A DNA stretch of 64,000 nucleotides, taken from the NCBI RefSeq assembly GCF_029222965.1, contig NZ_JARHUD010000010.1, positions 1-64,000 on the forward strand, written 5' to 3'. Shown here in pieces: positions 35,956-44,449 of the stretch. The notes under the pieces were generated by a model. That model was not told the DNA's origin. It ran no database searches and worked only from the letters and a program-made list of their open reading frames with translations. The number at the start of each line of letters is the position of its first letter. The stretch's first letter is position 1. The position numbers were made by a program, and so were the translations under genes. Source of the DNA: Aquibaculum arenosum (GTDB taxonomy: Bacteria > Pseudomonadota > Alphaproteobacteria > Kiloniellales > DSM-21159).

Positions 35956-37001
35956 CGCGCCAGGCCTTCCAGCCGCACGCTTGCCGGTCCCGCGCGCTCT
36001 TCCAGGCGGCCGAGCAGATAGACCTCCTCGCCTGCCCCACGCAGCGCTTCGCTGACTGCGGCTTCGGCCTCGGGCGCGACCACCAGGACCATGCCGATCC
36101 CGGCATTGAAGGTGCGATAGAGATCGTCCGCCGGCACCTCACCCGCCTCGGCAAGCCAATCGAAGACCGCCGCACGCGGCCAGGTCGTCACGTCGATGCG
36201 GGCCGACAGGCCCTCGGGCAGCACCCGTGGCAGATTCTCCGGCAGGCCACCGCCTGTGATGTGCGCCAGGCTGCGCACGCCGCCTGCACGAATCGCTGCG
36301 AGGCAGGACTTCACATAGATGCGGGTCGGCTCCAACAGTGCCTCGGCCAGGCTCTGGCTCGGATCGAAGGGTGCCGGCGCCGCATAGTCCAAGCCCAGAT
36401 CGGCCACGACTTTGCGCACCAGGGAGAAGCCGTTGGAGTGCAGGCCGCTGGACCCAAGGCCCAGCAGGATGTCGCCAGGGCGCGCCCCGCTGCCGTCGAT
36501 CAGGTCTCCGCGCTCCACTGCACCCACCGAGAAGCCCGCGAGATCATAATCGCCCTCGGCATAAAGCCCCGGCATCTCCGCTGTCTCTCCACCCACCAGT
36601 GCGCAGCCGGCCTGGCGACAGCCCTCGGCGATGCCGGCTACGATGTCGCGGCCCTTCGCGGGGTCCAGCTTCCCGACGGCATAGTAATCCAGGAAGAAGA
36701 GAGGCTCGGCGCCCTGGACCACCAGATCGTTAACGCACATGGCCACCAGGTCGATGCCCACCGTGTCGTAGCGATCGGCGGCGATCGCGACCTTCAGCTT
36801 GGTGCCCACGCCGTCGGTGCAGGAGATCAGCAGCGGGTCCTGAAAGCCGGCTGCCTTGAGGTCGAAAACCGCACCGAAGCCGCCCAGCCCGCCGCTGACG
36901 CCCTTTCGGGTAGTGGACTTGGCCAGCGGCTTGATCGCCTCGACGAGACTGTTGCCCGCATCGATGTCGACGCCGGCGGCCCGATAGGTGCGCTCTGTCA
37001 T
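35952..37001 (-). CDS. purM: Phosphoribosylformylglycinamidine cyclo-ligase
   Basis: AIR synthetase, which closes the imidazole ring in purine synthesis using ATP; 349 residues. The family pattern [10 protein letters not shown] and the ligand/ATP segment [12 protein letters not shown] near 60-72 are present, and the glycine-rich [13 protein letters not shown] lies near 250-262. The ATG at 36999-37001 gives [17 protein letters not shown], typical for PurM. Upstream it diverges from the DUF2066 gene over about 107 bp, so the promoter for purMN lies there. Translation of purN is coupled to its stop. Confidence 0.96.
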   Translation of the reverse strand: MTERTYRAAGVDIDAGNSLVEAIKPLAKSTTRKGVSGGLGGFGAVFDLKAAGFQDPLLISCTDGVGTKLKVAIAADRYDTVGIDLVAMCVNDLVVQGAEPLFFLDYYAVGKLDPAKGRDIVAGIAEGCRQAGCALVGGETAEMPGLYAEGDYDLAGFSVGAVERGDLIDGSGARPGDILLGLGSSGLHSNGFSLVRKVVADLGLDYAAPAPFDPSQSLAEALLEPTRIYVKSCLAAIRAGGVRSLAHITGGGLPENLPRVLPEGLSARIDVTTWPRAAVFDWLAEAGEVPADDLYRTFNAGIGMVLVVAPEAEAAVSEALRGAGEEVYLLGRLEERAGPASVRLEGLAR

Positions 37002-37108
37002 GCTGCCTCGCGTTTGTCTCGCCCTTCGACTTGCGATAATCAGATAGGCGACCCTGCCCGCCTGCTTGTCGGGCAGGGCGGAGAATAAGCATTCCGAAAG
37101 GGCGTGCA

Positions 37109-38335
37109 ATGTCGTTCCCGCGCTTCGTCGGCCGTCTGGCACTCCTGTTTTCCGCGCTGTTTCTGGCCCTGCCCGCCGCGGCCCAGGACCTCTACACCGT
37201 CCGCGGCGTCGCCGTCGAGGCCACGGCCTCCGACGCCACTCAGGCCCGCGAAGCGGCCCTGGCCATGGGGCAGAGTCGTGCCTTGCGGCGCCTCTGGGAG
37301 CGCCTGATCCCTGCGGACAGGATGGGCCAGGCCCCCTCGCTCAGCAGCGAGCGCATCCTCAACTTGATCGAGGATTTCGGCGTATCCAACGAGCGCAGCG
37401 GCGATGACCGCTATTCGGCCGAGATGAGCGTGCGCTTCAAGCCCGGTGAAGTGCGCCGCATCCTGCGCGAGGCCAACGTGCCCTACGCCGAGCAGCGCGG
37501 TCCGCGCCTTCTCGTCGTGCCGCTGTTCGCCGACTCCAATGGCACGCGCCTGTGGGAGGAACCGAACCCCTGGCGCGACGCCTGGGCACGCCGAACCGAG
37601 GCCGGTCTGGTGCCAATAGAGGTGCCGCTGGGCGATCTGAACGACATTGCCGCCATCGATGCCGCGCGGGCCGAAGCGCTGGACCGCGATGCCCTGGACG
37701 CCATTGCCGCCACCTACGACGCGGAGGAGGTCCTGGTCAGCATCGCGCGGCTGAGCGGCAATCCGCAAAGCGGAGATGCGGGATTGTCGATCGAACTACG
37801 GCGCATCGGGCCACAGCGCGACGGCGGTCTGGAAATGGCATCACTGCGCCAGCAGGACGGCGAACCGACCCGTCGTTTCTATGATCGCGCGGTGCAAGAG
37901 GTCGACGGCCGGGTGCAGGGCGAGTGGAAGCGCGCCAACGTCCTGAGCTTCGACCGGCAGGATGATTTGCTCGTGCGCGTGCCAATCAACAGCTTGCGAG
38001 ACTGGGTGGAGGTGCGCCGCCGCCTGCAGGGCAGCAGCCGTGTCACTGGCCACGAAATCCGCCACCTCAGCCGCAGCGAGGGCATCGTCTCCCTGGCATT
38101 CGTGGGTGGCGAGGAGGAATTGTCCCGCGCCTTGGCAGCCCGGAGCCTGCGCCTTGAGCGCCTGCCCGAGGCACAGCCCGGCTGGCCGAGCTGGGAGCTT
38201 CATCTGCAGGCCGCCTATTCCGACTTCGGAGATAATGGAGCTGAAGCGCCATTGGTCGGCGTCGACGCCCCCGACGACCTCCGGCCGGAAGACGACGAAG
38301 GCGACCAGCGCCGGGCTGACGACGTCCTGCAGTGA
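37109..38335 (+). CDS. DUF2066 domain-containing exported protein
   Basis: A 408-residue envelope protein. A Sec signal peptide (about 1-25, ending PAAAQDL) precedes the DUF2066 region (about 30-250), with the pattern [27 protein letters not shown] and a Glu/Arg-rich middle. Function is unknown. In alphaproteobacteria it is commonly found next to a CDP-alcohol transferase, an AI-2E-type permease and HdaA, which is the arrangement here. The stop overlaps the start of the next gene by 4 bp (GTGA). It diverges from purM. Confidence 0.85.
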   Translation: MSFPRFVGRLALLFSALFLALPAAAQDLYTVRGVAVEATASDATQAREAALAMGQSRALRRLWERLIPADRMGQAPSLSSERILNLIEDFGVSNERSGDDRYSAEMSVRFKPGEVRRILREANVPYAEQRGPRLLVVPLFADSNGTRLWEEPNPWRDAWARRTEAGLVPIEVPLGDLNDIAAIDAARAEALDRDALDAIAATYDAEEVLVSIARLSGNPQSGDAGLSIELRRIGPQRDGGLEMASLRQQDGEPTRRFYDRAVQEVDGRVQGEWKRANVLSFDRQDDLLVRVPINSLRDWVEVRRRLQGSSRVTGHEIRHLSRSEGIVSLAFVGGEEELSRALAARSLRLERLPEAQPGWPSWELHLQAAYSDFGDNGAEAPLVGVDAPDDLRPEDDEGDQRRADDVLQ

Positions 38336-38901
38336 AGCCGGCGGGTCTGCTGCCCTGGGTGCCGAACCTGATCACTCTGGCCCGCTTTCTGGCGGTGCCG
38401 GGGCTGGTCTATTTTGTGCTCCTGGGCCAGACGGCCGCCGCCTTCTGGATCTTTGTGGCAGCCGGTGTGTCGGATGCGCTTGACGGCTTGATCGCCAAGC
38501 GCTGGCACTGCGTCACCCGTTTGGGAACCTTCCTTGACCCCCTGGCCGACAAGGTTCTGCTTGTCGCGTCCTACGTCACCCTTGGCATGCAGGACTATAT
38601 ACCGCTCTGGCTGGTGATCCTTGTGGTCTCACGCGATCTCATGATTATCGGCGGGGCGGTCCTCTATCACCAACTGACGGACGACCTGAAGCCGCGCCCC
38701 TTGATGATCAGCAAGGTCAATACAGCGATGCAGATCCTCCTGGTTGCCGTTATCCTCGCCCAGCCCGGACTTGGCATCGCCCTACCGACAGTGATCGACA
38801 GCCTGCTGATCTGGGCCACCGGTCTGACCACACTGCTCAGCGGTGCGGCCTATGTCATCACCTGGGGCGGCGCCGCTATGCGTTCGGAGAATCGGGAATG
38901 A
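38332..38901 (+). CDS. CDP-alcohol phosphatidyltransferase family protein
   Basis: Membrane enzyme of the CDP-alcohol phosphotransferase family, 189 residues, about five to six helices. The catalytic motif reads D48-x2-D51-G52-x2-A55-K56-x8-G65-x3-D69-x3-D73; the usual Arg is Lys56. The size fits PgsA-like phosphatidylglycerophosphate synthases or cardiolipin synthases, but the exact alcohol acceptor is not determined. The GTG start overlaps the DUF2066 stop, and its own stop overlaps the AI-2E permease (ATGA), so this is a tightly coupled operon. Confidence 0.85.
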   Translation: MKPAGLLPWVPNLITLARFLAVPGLVYFVLLGQTAAAFWIFVAAGVSDALDGLIAKRWHCVTRLGTFLDPLADKVLLVASYVTLGMQDYIPLWLVILVVSRDLMIIGGAVLYHQLTDDLKPRPLMISKVNTAMQILLVAVILAQPGLGIALPTVIDSLLIWATGLTTLLSGAAYVITWGGAAMRSENRE

Positions 38902-39974
38902 ACGCGCGTTGGACGGCAGCATTCTGGGTTGTCCTTCTTGTCGTGTCGCTGCTGCTCCTGGACGCGCTTAGCGGAATTCTGCTGCCCTTTGTCGCCGGCA
39001 TGGCCGTGGCCTACTTTCTCGACCCGCTGTGCGACCGCTTGGAGCGACTGGGTCTGTCGCGCACCCTGTCCACCTGGGTGGTGACGATCGTTTTCGGTCT
39101 GACCTTCCTGCTGGTGCTGGCCTTGATTCTGCCGGCCGCCGTGTCCCAGGTGGCCGATCTGGCTCAACGCCTGCCCAGCTTGGTCGAGCAGGCGCGCGGC
39201 GCGGCAGAACAGCTGCTCCAGCGCCTCGACTCGCGTATAGCCGGCGATCTTGTCGCCCAGGCCCAGGATGCCATGTCTGGCTCCGTCGGCAATGTCGCCT
39301 CCCTTATGGCTGAAACCGCAACGCGGCTGCTGTCCGGGGGCGCAGCGGTGATCAACATGCTGGGGCTGATCTTCCTAACCCCTGTCGTTTCCTATTTTTT
39401 GCTGCGCGACTGGGACCGGATGGTGGCGAAGGTGGATTCCTGGCTACCCCGCCCTCAGGCGCCGACCATACGCCGCCTGGCCCGCGAAGTTGACGAGATA
39501 CTCTCCGGCTACGTCCGCGGGGTTCTCACCGTTTGCCTCGCCCTTTCGGTCTTCTATTCGGTGGGACTGACCCTCGTGGGGCTGCCATCGGGGCTGATCA
39601 TCGGCCTGACCGCGGGAATGCTCTCCTTCGTTCCCTTTCTCGGCGCCGTGGTCGGCTTCCTGCTGTCCGTGGGACTGGCGCTGCTTCAGTTTGACGATTG
39701 GCTGAGGATCGGTGCCGTGATGCTGATCTTCTTTGCCGGGCAGGCGCTGGAAGGCAACGTGCTCACACCCAAGCTGGTGGGCGACCGCATCGGTCTGCAT
39801 CCGGTCATCGTGATCTTTGTTGTGCTGGCCGGCGGCGTCCTCTTCGGCTTCCTGGGCGTGCTGCTGGCCCTGCCGATCGCGGCCGTGCTCGGAGTCGGTG
39901 CGCGCTTCGCCCTGCAGCGCTATCTGGCCTCGCGCCTCTACCGCGGCGATCGTACCGGAACCCCGCCGCCATGA
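38898..39974 (+). CDS. AI-2E family transporter (PerM/TqsA-like permease)
   Basis: A 358-residue membrane protein of the AI-2E transporter superfamily, with eight hydrophobic segments: an N-terminal pair, a soluble linker rich in Gln/Ala around residues 85-135, then further helices including the conserved SFVPFLGAVVGF and LTPKLVGDRIGLHPV patterns. Family members export autoinducer-2, or act in Na+/H+ exchange or lipid transport; a specific role cannot be assigned. Start and stop both overlap neighbours by 4 bp (ATGA), placing it in one transcript with the CDP-alcohol transferase and hdaA. Confidence 0.88.
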   Translation: MNARWTAAFWVVLLVVSLLLLDALSGILLPFVAGMAVAYFLDPLCDRLERLGLSRTLSTWVVTIVFGLTFLLVLALILPAAVSQVADLAQRLPSLVEQARGAAEQLLQRLDSRIAGDLVAQAQDAMSGSVGNVASLMAETATRLLSGGAAVINMLGLIFLTPVVSYFLLRDWDRMVAKVDSWLPRPQAPTIRRLAREVDEILSGYVRGVLTVCLALSVFYSVGLTLVGLPSGLIIGLTAGMLSFVPFLGAVVGFLLSVGLALLQFDDWLRIGAVMLIFFAGQALEGNVLTPKLVGDRIGLHPVIVIFVVLAGGVLFGFLGVLLALPIAAVLGVGARFALQRYLASRLYRGDRTGTPPP

Positions 39975-40681
39975 ACGCGACGCAACAGATTCCCCTCGCG
40001 CTGGAACCTCGGCCGGCGCTGGGCCGGGAAGATTTCCTCGTGGCGCCCTGCAATGCGGTGGCCGCCGGCTGGATCGACGCCTGGCCCGACTGGCCGGTGC
40101 CACTGGTTACCCTGGTTGGTCCCGCGGGGAGCGGCAAGACGCATCTGGCCCAGGTCTGGCGCGCGCGCAGCGGAGCGGCGGAACTCGATCCGGCCACAGG
40201 CGATGCCGCAGACCTGACCGAGGCCTTGGGCGAGGCCCATGCCGCGGTGGTAGACGATGCCGAACGCCTGGCCGGGCAGCCAGCCGGCGAACGCGGGCTC
40301 TTCCATCTCTACAACCTGATGCGCGAGCGGAGCGGGCATCTGCTCCTGACCGCGCGCCATCCGCCCTCGCGCTGGTCCATCACCTTGCCGGACCTTCGTT
40401 CGCGGCTGGAAAGCGGCGCCGTTGCTGCACTGGGCGAACCCGACGACGCCCTGATGGGTGCCTTGCTGGTCAAGCTTTTCGCCGACCGGCAACTGCGCCC
40501 CGGTGCCGGCGCGATCGACTATCTGCTGCTGCGCATGGAGCGCTCCCACGCCGCCGCCTGCCGGCTGGTGGCGCGGCTGGACCAGCGTGCATTGGCAGAA
40601 CGGCGGGAACTGCGCCTGCCGCTGGTCCGGGCTGTCCTGGAGGAAACAGAACGGGAAGACGCCAGCGCCGAACGGAGCTGA
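39971..40681 (+). CDS. hdaA: HdaA, regulatory inactivator of DnaA
   Basis: AAA+ protein related to DnaA domain III, 236 residues, that stimulates hydrolysis of DnaA-bound ATP together with the sliding clamp. A clamp-binding motif QIPLAL is at 6-11, Walker A GPAGSGKTH at 50-58, a VVDDAE Walker B-like segment near 94, and sensor I/box VII regions (LTARHPPSRW, LPDLRSRL) follow. It lacks the DNA-binding domain IV of DnaA, as expected. The ATG overlaps the permease stop (ATGA). The gene ends the operon and converges with the FAH-family hydratase. Confidence 0.9.
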   Translation: MNATQQIPLALEPRPALGREDFLVAPCNAVAAGWIDAWPDWPVPLVTLVGPAGSGKTHLAQVWRARSGAAELDPATGDAADLTEALGEAHAAVVDDAERLAGQPAGERGLFHLYNLMRERSGHLLLTARHPPSRWSITLPDLRSRLESGAVAALGEPDDALMGALLVKLFADRQLRPGAGAIDYLLLRMERSHAAACRLVARLDQRALAERRELRLPLVRAVLEETEREDASAERS

Positions 40682-40718
40682 CGCACGTCCCGTCACACGG
40701 CAACAGCCGCAAGCCATA

Positions 40719-41528
40719 TTACGTGAAGCGCAGCCTCGCACCCGGCAGATCGATGCCTTCGAGGCTGGTCTCCCAGGTCTCGCCCGGCGCAGCGTCGAAG
40801 GCACGGGTGAGCGTGCCGGTGGTGACCACTTCGCCGGCGGCCAGGGGCGGATTATAGGGGTCTCGGGGCAGCAGTTCCACGAGATGGCGCAGGGCGGTCA
40901 GCGGCCCGCCCAGCACATTGGTCGCCTTGCCCCGGTCCATCGGCTCGCCGTTGCGCTGTATAGCGATATCGAAGGCATGCAGTGCCTCGAGTCCCACCTC
41001 GCTTCCGGGCTTGCGCTTCGGCCCGACCAGCAGCGCTCCGTGCAGGCCGCCGCCGGCAATGGTGTCCGGCGCCGCGAAACGCCAACCAGGAAAGATCGAC
41101 TGCACGATCTCGAAGCCATGCGACACCCAGTCCAGACAGGCAAAAAGGTCGCTTTCATCCATGCCCGGCTCCGGCGCCCGGCCCAGGCCCAGGATGATCT
41201 CCGGCTCGATCTTCGGCTCCGGCAGCCCCGACAGCGAGAAACCCTCCTGGACCTCAGCAAGATCCTGCAGCGTGCTGGCGTAGACATAGCCCCAGATCGG
41301 CTGATTGATCCCGAACTCCGGCCAGATGCTCCTGTTGGTGAAGCCGATCTTGCGGCCGACCACCGAGTCGCCGGCTCCCTCGCGCAGCACCCTGAGGCGC
41401 GCGCCCACACCATAGGCTTCGGTGATGTCCAGCCCCGGCTGGCTTTCGGTGAAGGGCGTGACCTGATCGCCGGTTCCGCGCAGCGCCAGAACCTGCTGCG
41501 CGAGGGTGTCGTGTTCGCTTGCTTGCAT
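40719..41528 (-). CDS. 2-keto-4-pentenoate hydratase / FAH-family protein
   Basis: A 269-residue protein of the fumarylacetoacetate hydrolase superfamily, closest in plan to MhpD-type hydratases or 4-oxalocrotonate decarboxylases. These act on ring-cleavage products in aromatic catabolism, requiring a divalent metal bound by conserved acidic residues. The family patterns GRKIGFTN near 60-67, EPEIILGLG near 110, and FEIVQSIFPGWRF are visible. No other aromatic-pathway genes are adjacent, but an MFS carrier follows immediately upstream on the same strand. The ATG at 41526-41528 gives MQASEHDTLAQQVL. Confidence 0.85.
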   Translation of the reverse strand: MQASEHDTLAQQVLALRGTGDQVTPFTESQPGLDITEAYGVGARLRVLREGAGDSVVGRKIGFTNRSIWPEFGINQPIWGYVYASTLQDLAEVQEGFSLSGLPEPKIEPEIILGLGRAPEPGMDESDLFACLDWVSHGFEIVQSIFPGWRFAAPDTIAGGGLHGALLVGPKRKPGSEVGLEALHAFDIAIQRNGEPMDRGKATNVLGGPLTALRHLVELLPRDPYNPPLAAGEVVTTGTLTRAFDAAPGETWETSLEGIDLPGARLRFT

Positions 41529-41550
41529 GGACGTGTGTCTCCGAAAGGGA

Positions 41551-42813
41551 TCAGGCGGGCGCCAGCTGGCGGGGGCGTTCCTGGACCGGCAAGTGCACGA
41601 TGGCGGAGAAGGCTCCGACACCGACGCCCACCCACCAGACCAGCTCATAGGAGTGGTAGAGGTCGTAGAAATGGCCGCCCAGCCAGACGCCGATGAAGCT
41701 GCCGAGCTGGTGGGAGAAAAAGACGATGCCGTAGAGCGTGCCCATGTAGCGCAGGCCATAGATGTGCGCCACCAAGCCCGACGTCAGCGGCACCGTCGCC
41801 AGCCAGAGCGAGCCCATCACCAGGGAGAAGAGGATCACCGTCGTCGGCGTCATCGGCACGAGAATGAACCAGGCCGCCACCACTGTCCGACCGGTATAGA
41901 TCGCAACGAGGAGATACTTCTTGGGGAAGTAGTTGCCCAGCTTTCCGGCCAGCAGCGTGCCGCCGATGTTCGCTAGGCCGATCAGCCCGATAGCCCAGGC
42001 GCCCAGCTGCGAGGTATTGGTGATCCCCATCTGCGCCAGCGTTCCACCGGGATCAATCGCGCTGCACATCTCCGTCACGAAGGCGGGGAAGTGCGCCGTG
42101 ACGAAGGCGAGCTGATAGCCGCAGGAGAAAAAACCAAGAAAGATCAGGAGGTAGCTGCGATCGCGCAGGGCGCGGCCCACCACCGTGCCCATGCTTTCCT
42201 CCAGTTCGCGACGCGTCGTCTTCTCCGGCGCACGCAGCATGGGCAGCAACAGCAGGCTGCCGACGACCACGGCAGCGAAAACCAAAAAGACGCCGGGCCA
42301 CGCCATGAACTCCAGCAGGTAGCCGGCGGCCGGCGGACCGATCACCTGCCCGGCCGACCCCGCGGCGGTGGCGATGCCCAGTGTCATGGAGCGATGCTCG
42401 TCCGAGGCCGCCCGTCCGACGATCCCCAAGATCACGCCAAAACCGGTGCCAGCGACACCAAAGCCGATCAGCACGTTCCAGACCTGGTGCCCCTCGGGCG
42501 TCACCGACATCGCCGATAGCAGGAGCCCCACCGCATAGGTCAGTGCCCCCAGGATGATGGCCCGGCGGTCACCGAAGCGCTCACCGATGGCAGCGAAGAG
42601 CGGCTGCCCGATGCCCCAGGCCAGGTTCTGGATCGCAATCGCCAGCGAGAACTCCGCACGCGGCCAGTCGAACTCCGAGGCGATGGGGATCTGGAACACG
42701 CCAAAGGAAGCCCGCACTGCGAAGCTGAGCATCAGGATAAGCGAACCACCAATCAGCACCGGCGTGATCAGGGCCGCGGGAGAGGGTGCCGGCTTTGCTG
42801 GGGTCGTGGACAT
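41551..42813 (-). CDS. MFS transporter, oxalate/formate- or monocarboxylate-carrier-like
   Basis: A 420-residue MFS transporter with 12 predicted helices. The region after helix 1, FGVFQIPIASEFDWPRAEFSLA, is typical of the OxlT/MCT-like group that carries organic anions. The C-terminal half contains the FFSHQLGSFIGVWLGG signature. The ATG at 42811-42813 is preferred because the longer reading is unlike the family. It is separated by 22 bp from the hydratase gene, so the pair may take up and process an organic acid, but that is inference only. Confidence 0.88.
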   Translation of the reverse strand: MSTTPAKPAPSPAALITPVLIGGSLILMLSFAVRASFGVFQIPIASEFDWPRAEFSLAIAIQNLAWGIGQPLFAAIGERFGDRRAIILGALTYAVGLLLSAMSVTPEGHQVWNVLIGFGVAGTGFGVILGIVGRAASDEHRSMTLGIATAAGSAGQVIGPPAAGYLLEFMAWPGVFLVFAAVVVGSLLLLPMLRAPEKTTRRELEESMGTVVGRALRDRSYLLIFLGFFSCGYQLAFVTAHFPAFVTEMCSAIDPGGTLAQMGITNTSQLGAWAIGLIGLANIGGTLLAGKLGNYFPKKYLLVAIYTGRTVVAAWFILVPMTPTTVILFSLVMGSLWLATVPLTSGLVAHIYGLRYMGTLYGIVFFSHQLGSFIGVWLGGHFYDLYHSYELVWWVGVGVGAFSAIVHLPVQERPRQLAPA

Positions 42814-42939
42814 CGGGCTGGGGCCTTGGCTGGCGATGGGGATATGGGAGCCAATTAAGATCGGCGGCGCCCCGCTTGGCAAACAAGAATAGCGCGTGTC
42901 TCCCATGAGCACGGCTTATGCCAGAGCGAGCAACGCGCA

Positions 42940-43917
42940 TCAGGTCGGGAGCTGTGCCAGCTCCTCCTCGATGCAGCGCAGCAGCTCGCCGCGGGACGAT
43001 TCCTGCGGATTGTGCCTGAGATGGAACAGCAGGGTGCAGCCGAGATAGTAGGCCCGGCCCCGCTCCGCGGCTTCCTGCAGCTCCGGCGCAACGGCTGCCA
43101 TCCGCTTATTGTAAGCCTCGAGCAGCTTGCTGCGACGCTTCTGGTAGGCGCTTGCGACATGCCTGCGCGCAAACTGCGCCAGGATGCAGCCGACATCGAA
43201 ACCGGGCCGGCCGATGCTGGCCTCTCCCCAGTCGATCAGTGTCAGGCGCTTCCCAGACTGGAGGAGGTTCTTTCCGCTGAGGTCCAGATGGCAGATGCAA
43301 GGTGCATCCTCCTGCACCTGACGCTCCAGCGCCGAAAGCGTCCGCCTGATGGCGAACAGTCGCTTCATCTCACTCCAGCCAACACCGCGCAGCGTGCCCA
43401 GGTGGAAGGCATTGTGGCGGAAGCCCTGGCGAAATCCTCCGAGACGGCCCGGCGCGGCGAAGTATTCCATGGGGCCGAGCACCTCTCGTTCGCCCGACGA
43501 CAGGCCGCCCAGCCAGCGGCTGCTGGAGGCTTCAAGTGCGACGATACCCTTGGACAGCGGCCCCAGCACACGGCCCAGCCCGGGGATCTTCCCCGCAACG
43601 CCCTCCATGATCAGGCGATCTTCGCGCCCGAAGCGACCGGAATAGAGCAGTCGCGGCATGTCGAGGGGTGCCAGGTCGATATGAGGCGCGACGCGATTGT
43701 AAAACATCACCTCGCGGGCCGGGCTGCCGCAGATCCCGACGCGTAGCCGCTTCTCCACCACGAACGCGGGCGCCGAATCTGGTGCCCCCTCCCCGACCGC
43801 TGCAGCCAACTCGTGACGCAGCACCGCCTTCACCCGCCGGCCGCCGTGGCGCAGCGGCTCGCTGGCCCTTACGGCGCCAATGGCGGCTCGGATATCCGCT
43901 GGGAAGTCACTGTCCAC
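42940..43917 (-). CDS. Aminoglycoside phosphotransferase/choline kinase-like protein
   Basis: A 325-residue kinase-fold protein. The catalytic loop is HLDLSGKN at 210-217 (Asp212 and Asn217) and the metal-binding segment IDWGEA at 228-233, in the APH/ChoK style. An N-terminal lobe with a glycine-poor ATP region precedes it. The substrate may be a sugar alcohol, amino alcohol or a lipopolysaccharide sugar; not determined. The start is a GTG at 43915-43917 with no good ribosome binding site, so the true start might lie further in. Upstream is a long gene-free region. Confidence 0.8.
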   Translation of the reverse strand: MDSDFPADIRAAIGAVRASEPLRHGGRRVKAVLRHELAAAVGEGAPDSAPAFVVEKRLRVGICGSPAREVMFYNRVAPHIDLAPLDMPRLLYSGRFGREDRLIMEGVAGKIPGLGRVLGPLSKGIVALEASSSRWLGGLSSGEREVLGPMEYFAAPGRLGGFRQGFRHNAFHLGTLRGVGWSEMKRLFAIRRTLSALERQVQEDAPCICHLDLSGKNLLQSGKRLTLIDWGEASIGRPGFDVGCILAQFARRHVASAYQKRRSKLLEAYNKRMAAVAPELQEAAERGRAYYLGCTLLFHLRHNPQESSRGELLRCIEEELAQLPT

Positions 43918-44150
43918 TGTGCCGGCCTATGCTGCTTTCGGGCCGGAGGAAGGAGCAGTCAGGACGCGTTTCAGGATCACCTCGACCGATTGTTCATTTG
44001 GACCGGCTGGTCTTCAAAGCCGTGACTGCGACTCGGTCCGCTCTTAGGCTGCGATTTTCCACGCTCTGCCGCCTCGGGCAACGACAAAGACCTCGTCGAA
44101 GCGCCTGCATAGCGGGTTGTGCCGGGTATTCGCGTCCTTTCGACAACAAA
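43918..44150. other. Gene-free segment, 5' part of the 532-bp gap before the purine permease
   Basis: No supported gene. This part should carry the leader of the APH-like gene on the minus strand. At 44077-44112 a short frame G-N-D-K-D-L-V-E-A-P-A-stop resembles a tmRNA tag superficially, but no tRNA-like D-loop or T-arm was found around it. A 5-bp GUUGU/ACAAC stem is at 44116-44147. Confidence 0.4.
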
Positions 44151-44164
44151 ATTCTGGTCAGAAT
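44151..44164. promoter_or_regulatory. Dyad ATTCTG-GT-CAGAAT, candidate operator upstream of the purine permease
   Basis: A perfect 6-bp inverted repeat in an AT-rich patch about 290 bp upstream of the permease start. It overlaps an alternative hairpin, TCTGG at 44153-44157 with CCAGA at 44173-44177. Either a regulator-binding site or a piece of RNA structure; there is no direct evidence for either. Confidence 0.35.
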
Positions 44165-44179
44165 GTGGGTATCCAGACT

Positions 44180-44373
44180 AGCTTCTGAGCCGTTTCACGG
44201 GCAAAGGCAGGACTGGCTTCCACAAGGCGAAAGCTGGTGCTGGTCACGGCGCCGAAGGAACCCGCGTCGCAAGGCGGAAGACGAGGGGAAACGACCGGGC
44301 ACATCGGGGGTGTCGGTCGCCGCGGCTCGCAAGAGCTGGTGGCCAGTGCATTCCTCATGACGATCTCAGAGCT
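44180..44373 (+). ncRNA. Candidate structured leader RNA upstream of the purine permease
   Basis: By eye this 194-nt stretch folds as a closed multi-stem element. AGCU-U-CUGAG at 44180-44189 pairs with CUCAG-AGCU at 44365-44373. Inside are a hairpin GACUGGC/GCUGGUC (44211-44245) topped by GGC-GAAA-GCU, a stem CGACCG/CGGUCG (44292-44319) with an inner ACAUC/GGUGU, and GCCGC-GGCUC-GCAA-GAGCU-GUGGC (44319-44343). Two GNRA tetraloops are in clean stems. It lies 76 bp upstream of, and on the same strand as, a purine permease gene, as a riboswitch would. It does not match any aptamer consensus I know, including glycine, cobalamin or purine types. Confidence 0.4.
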
Positions 44374-44449
44374 GTTTCCTTGACCCATGAGTGGCAGGGC
44401 CGGCCAGGCACTGCTGCGGTCAAGGGCGCCGCGCAATCAGGGGGCAGGC

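Noticed and set aside
44077-44112. Frame G-N-D-K-D-L-V-E-A-P-A-stop resembling a tmRNA tag
   Set aside because: The tag lacks the usual hydrophobic LAA-type end, and no tRNA-like D-loop, T-arm or acceptor stem was found in either permuted or standard order.
44283-44303. GAGGGGAAACGACCGGGC-like sequence reminiscent of RNase P CR-I
   Set aside because: The core GAGGAAAGUCC is not preserved, and the other RNase P regions are absent in the flanking 300 bp.
44158-44436. Minus-strand 92-codon frame upstream of the purine permease
   Set aside because: It has no recognisable domain, runs against the likely leader RNA and has no clear ribosome binding site.
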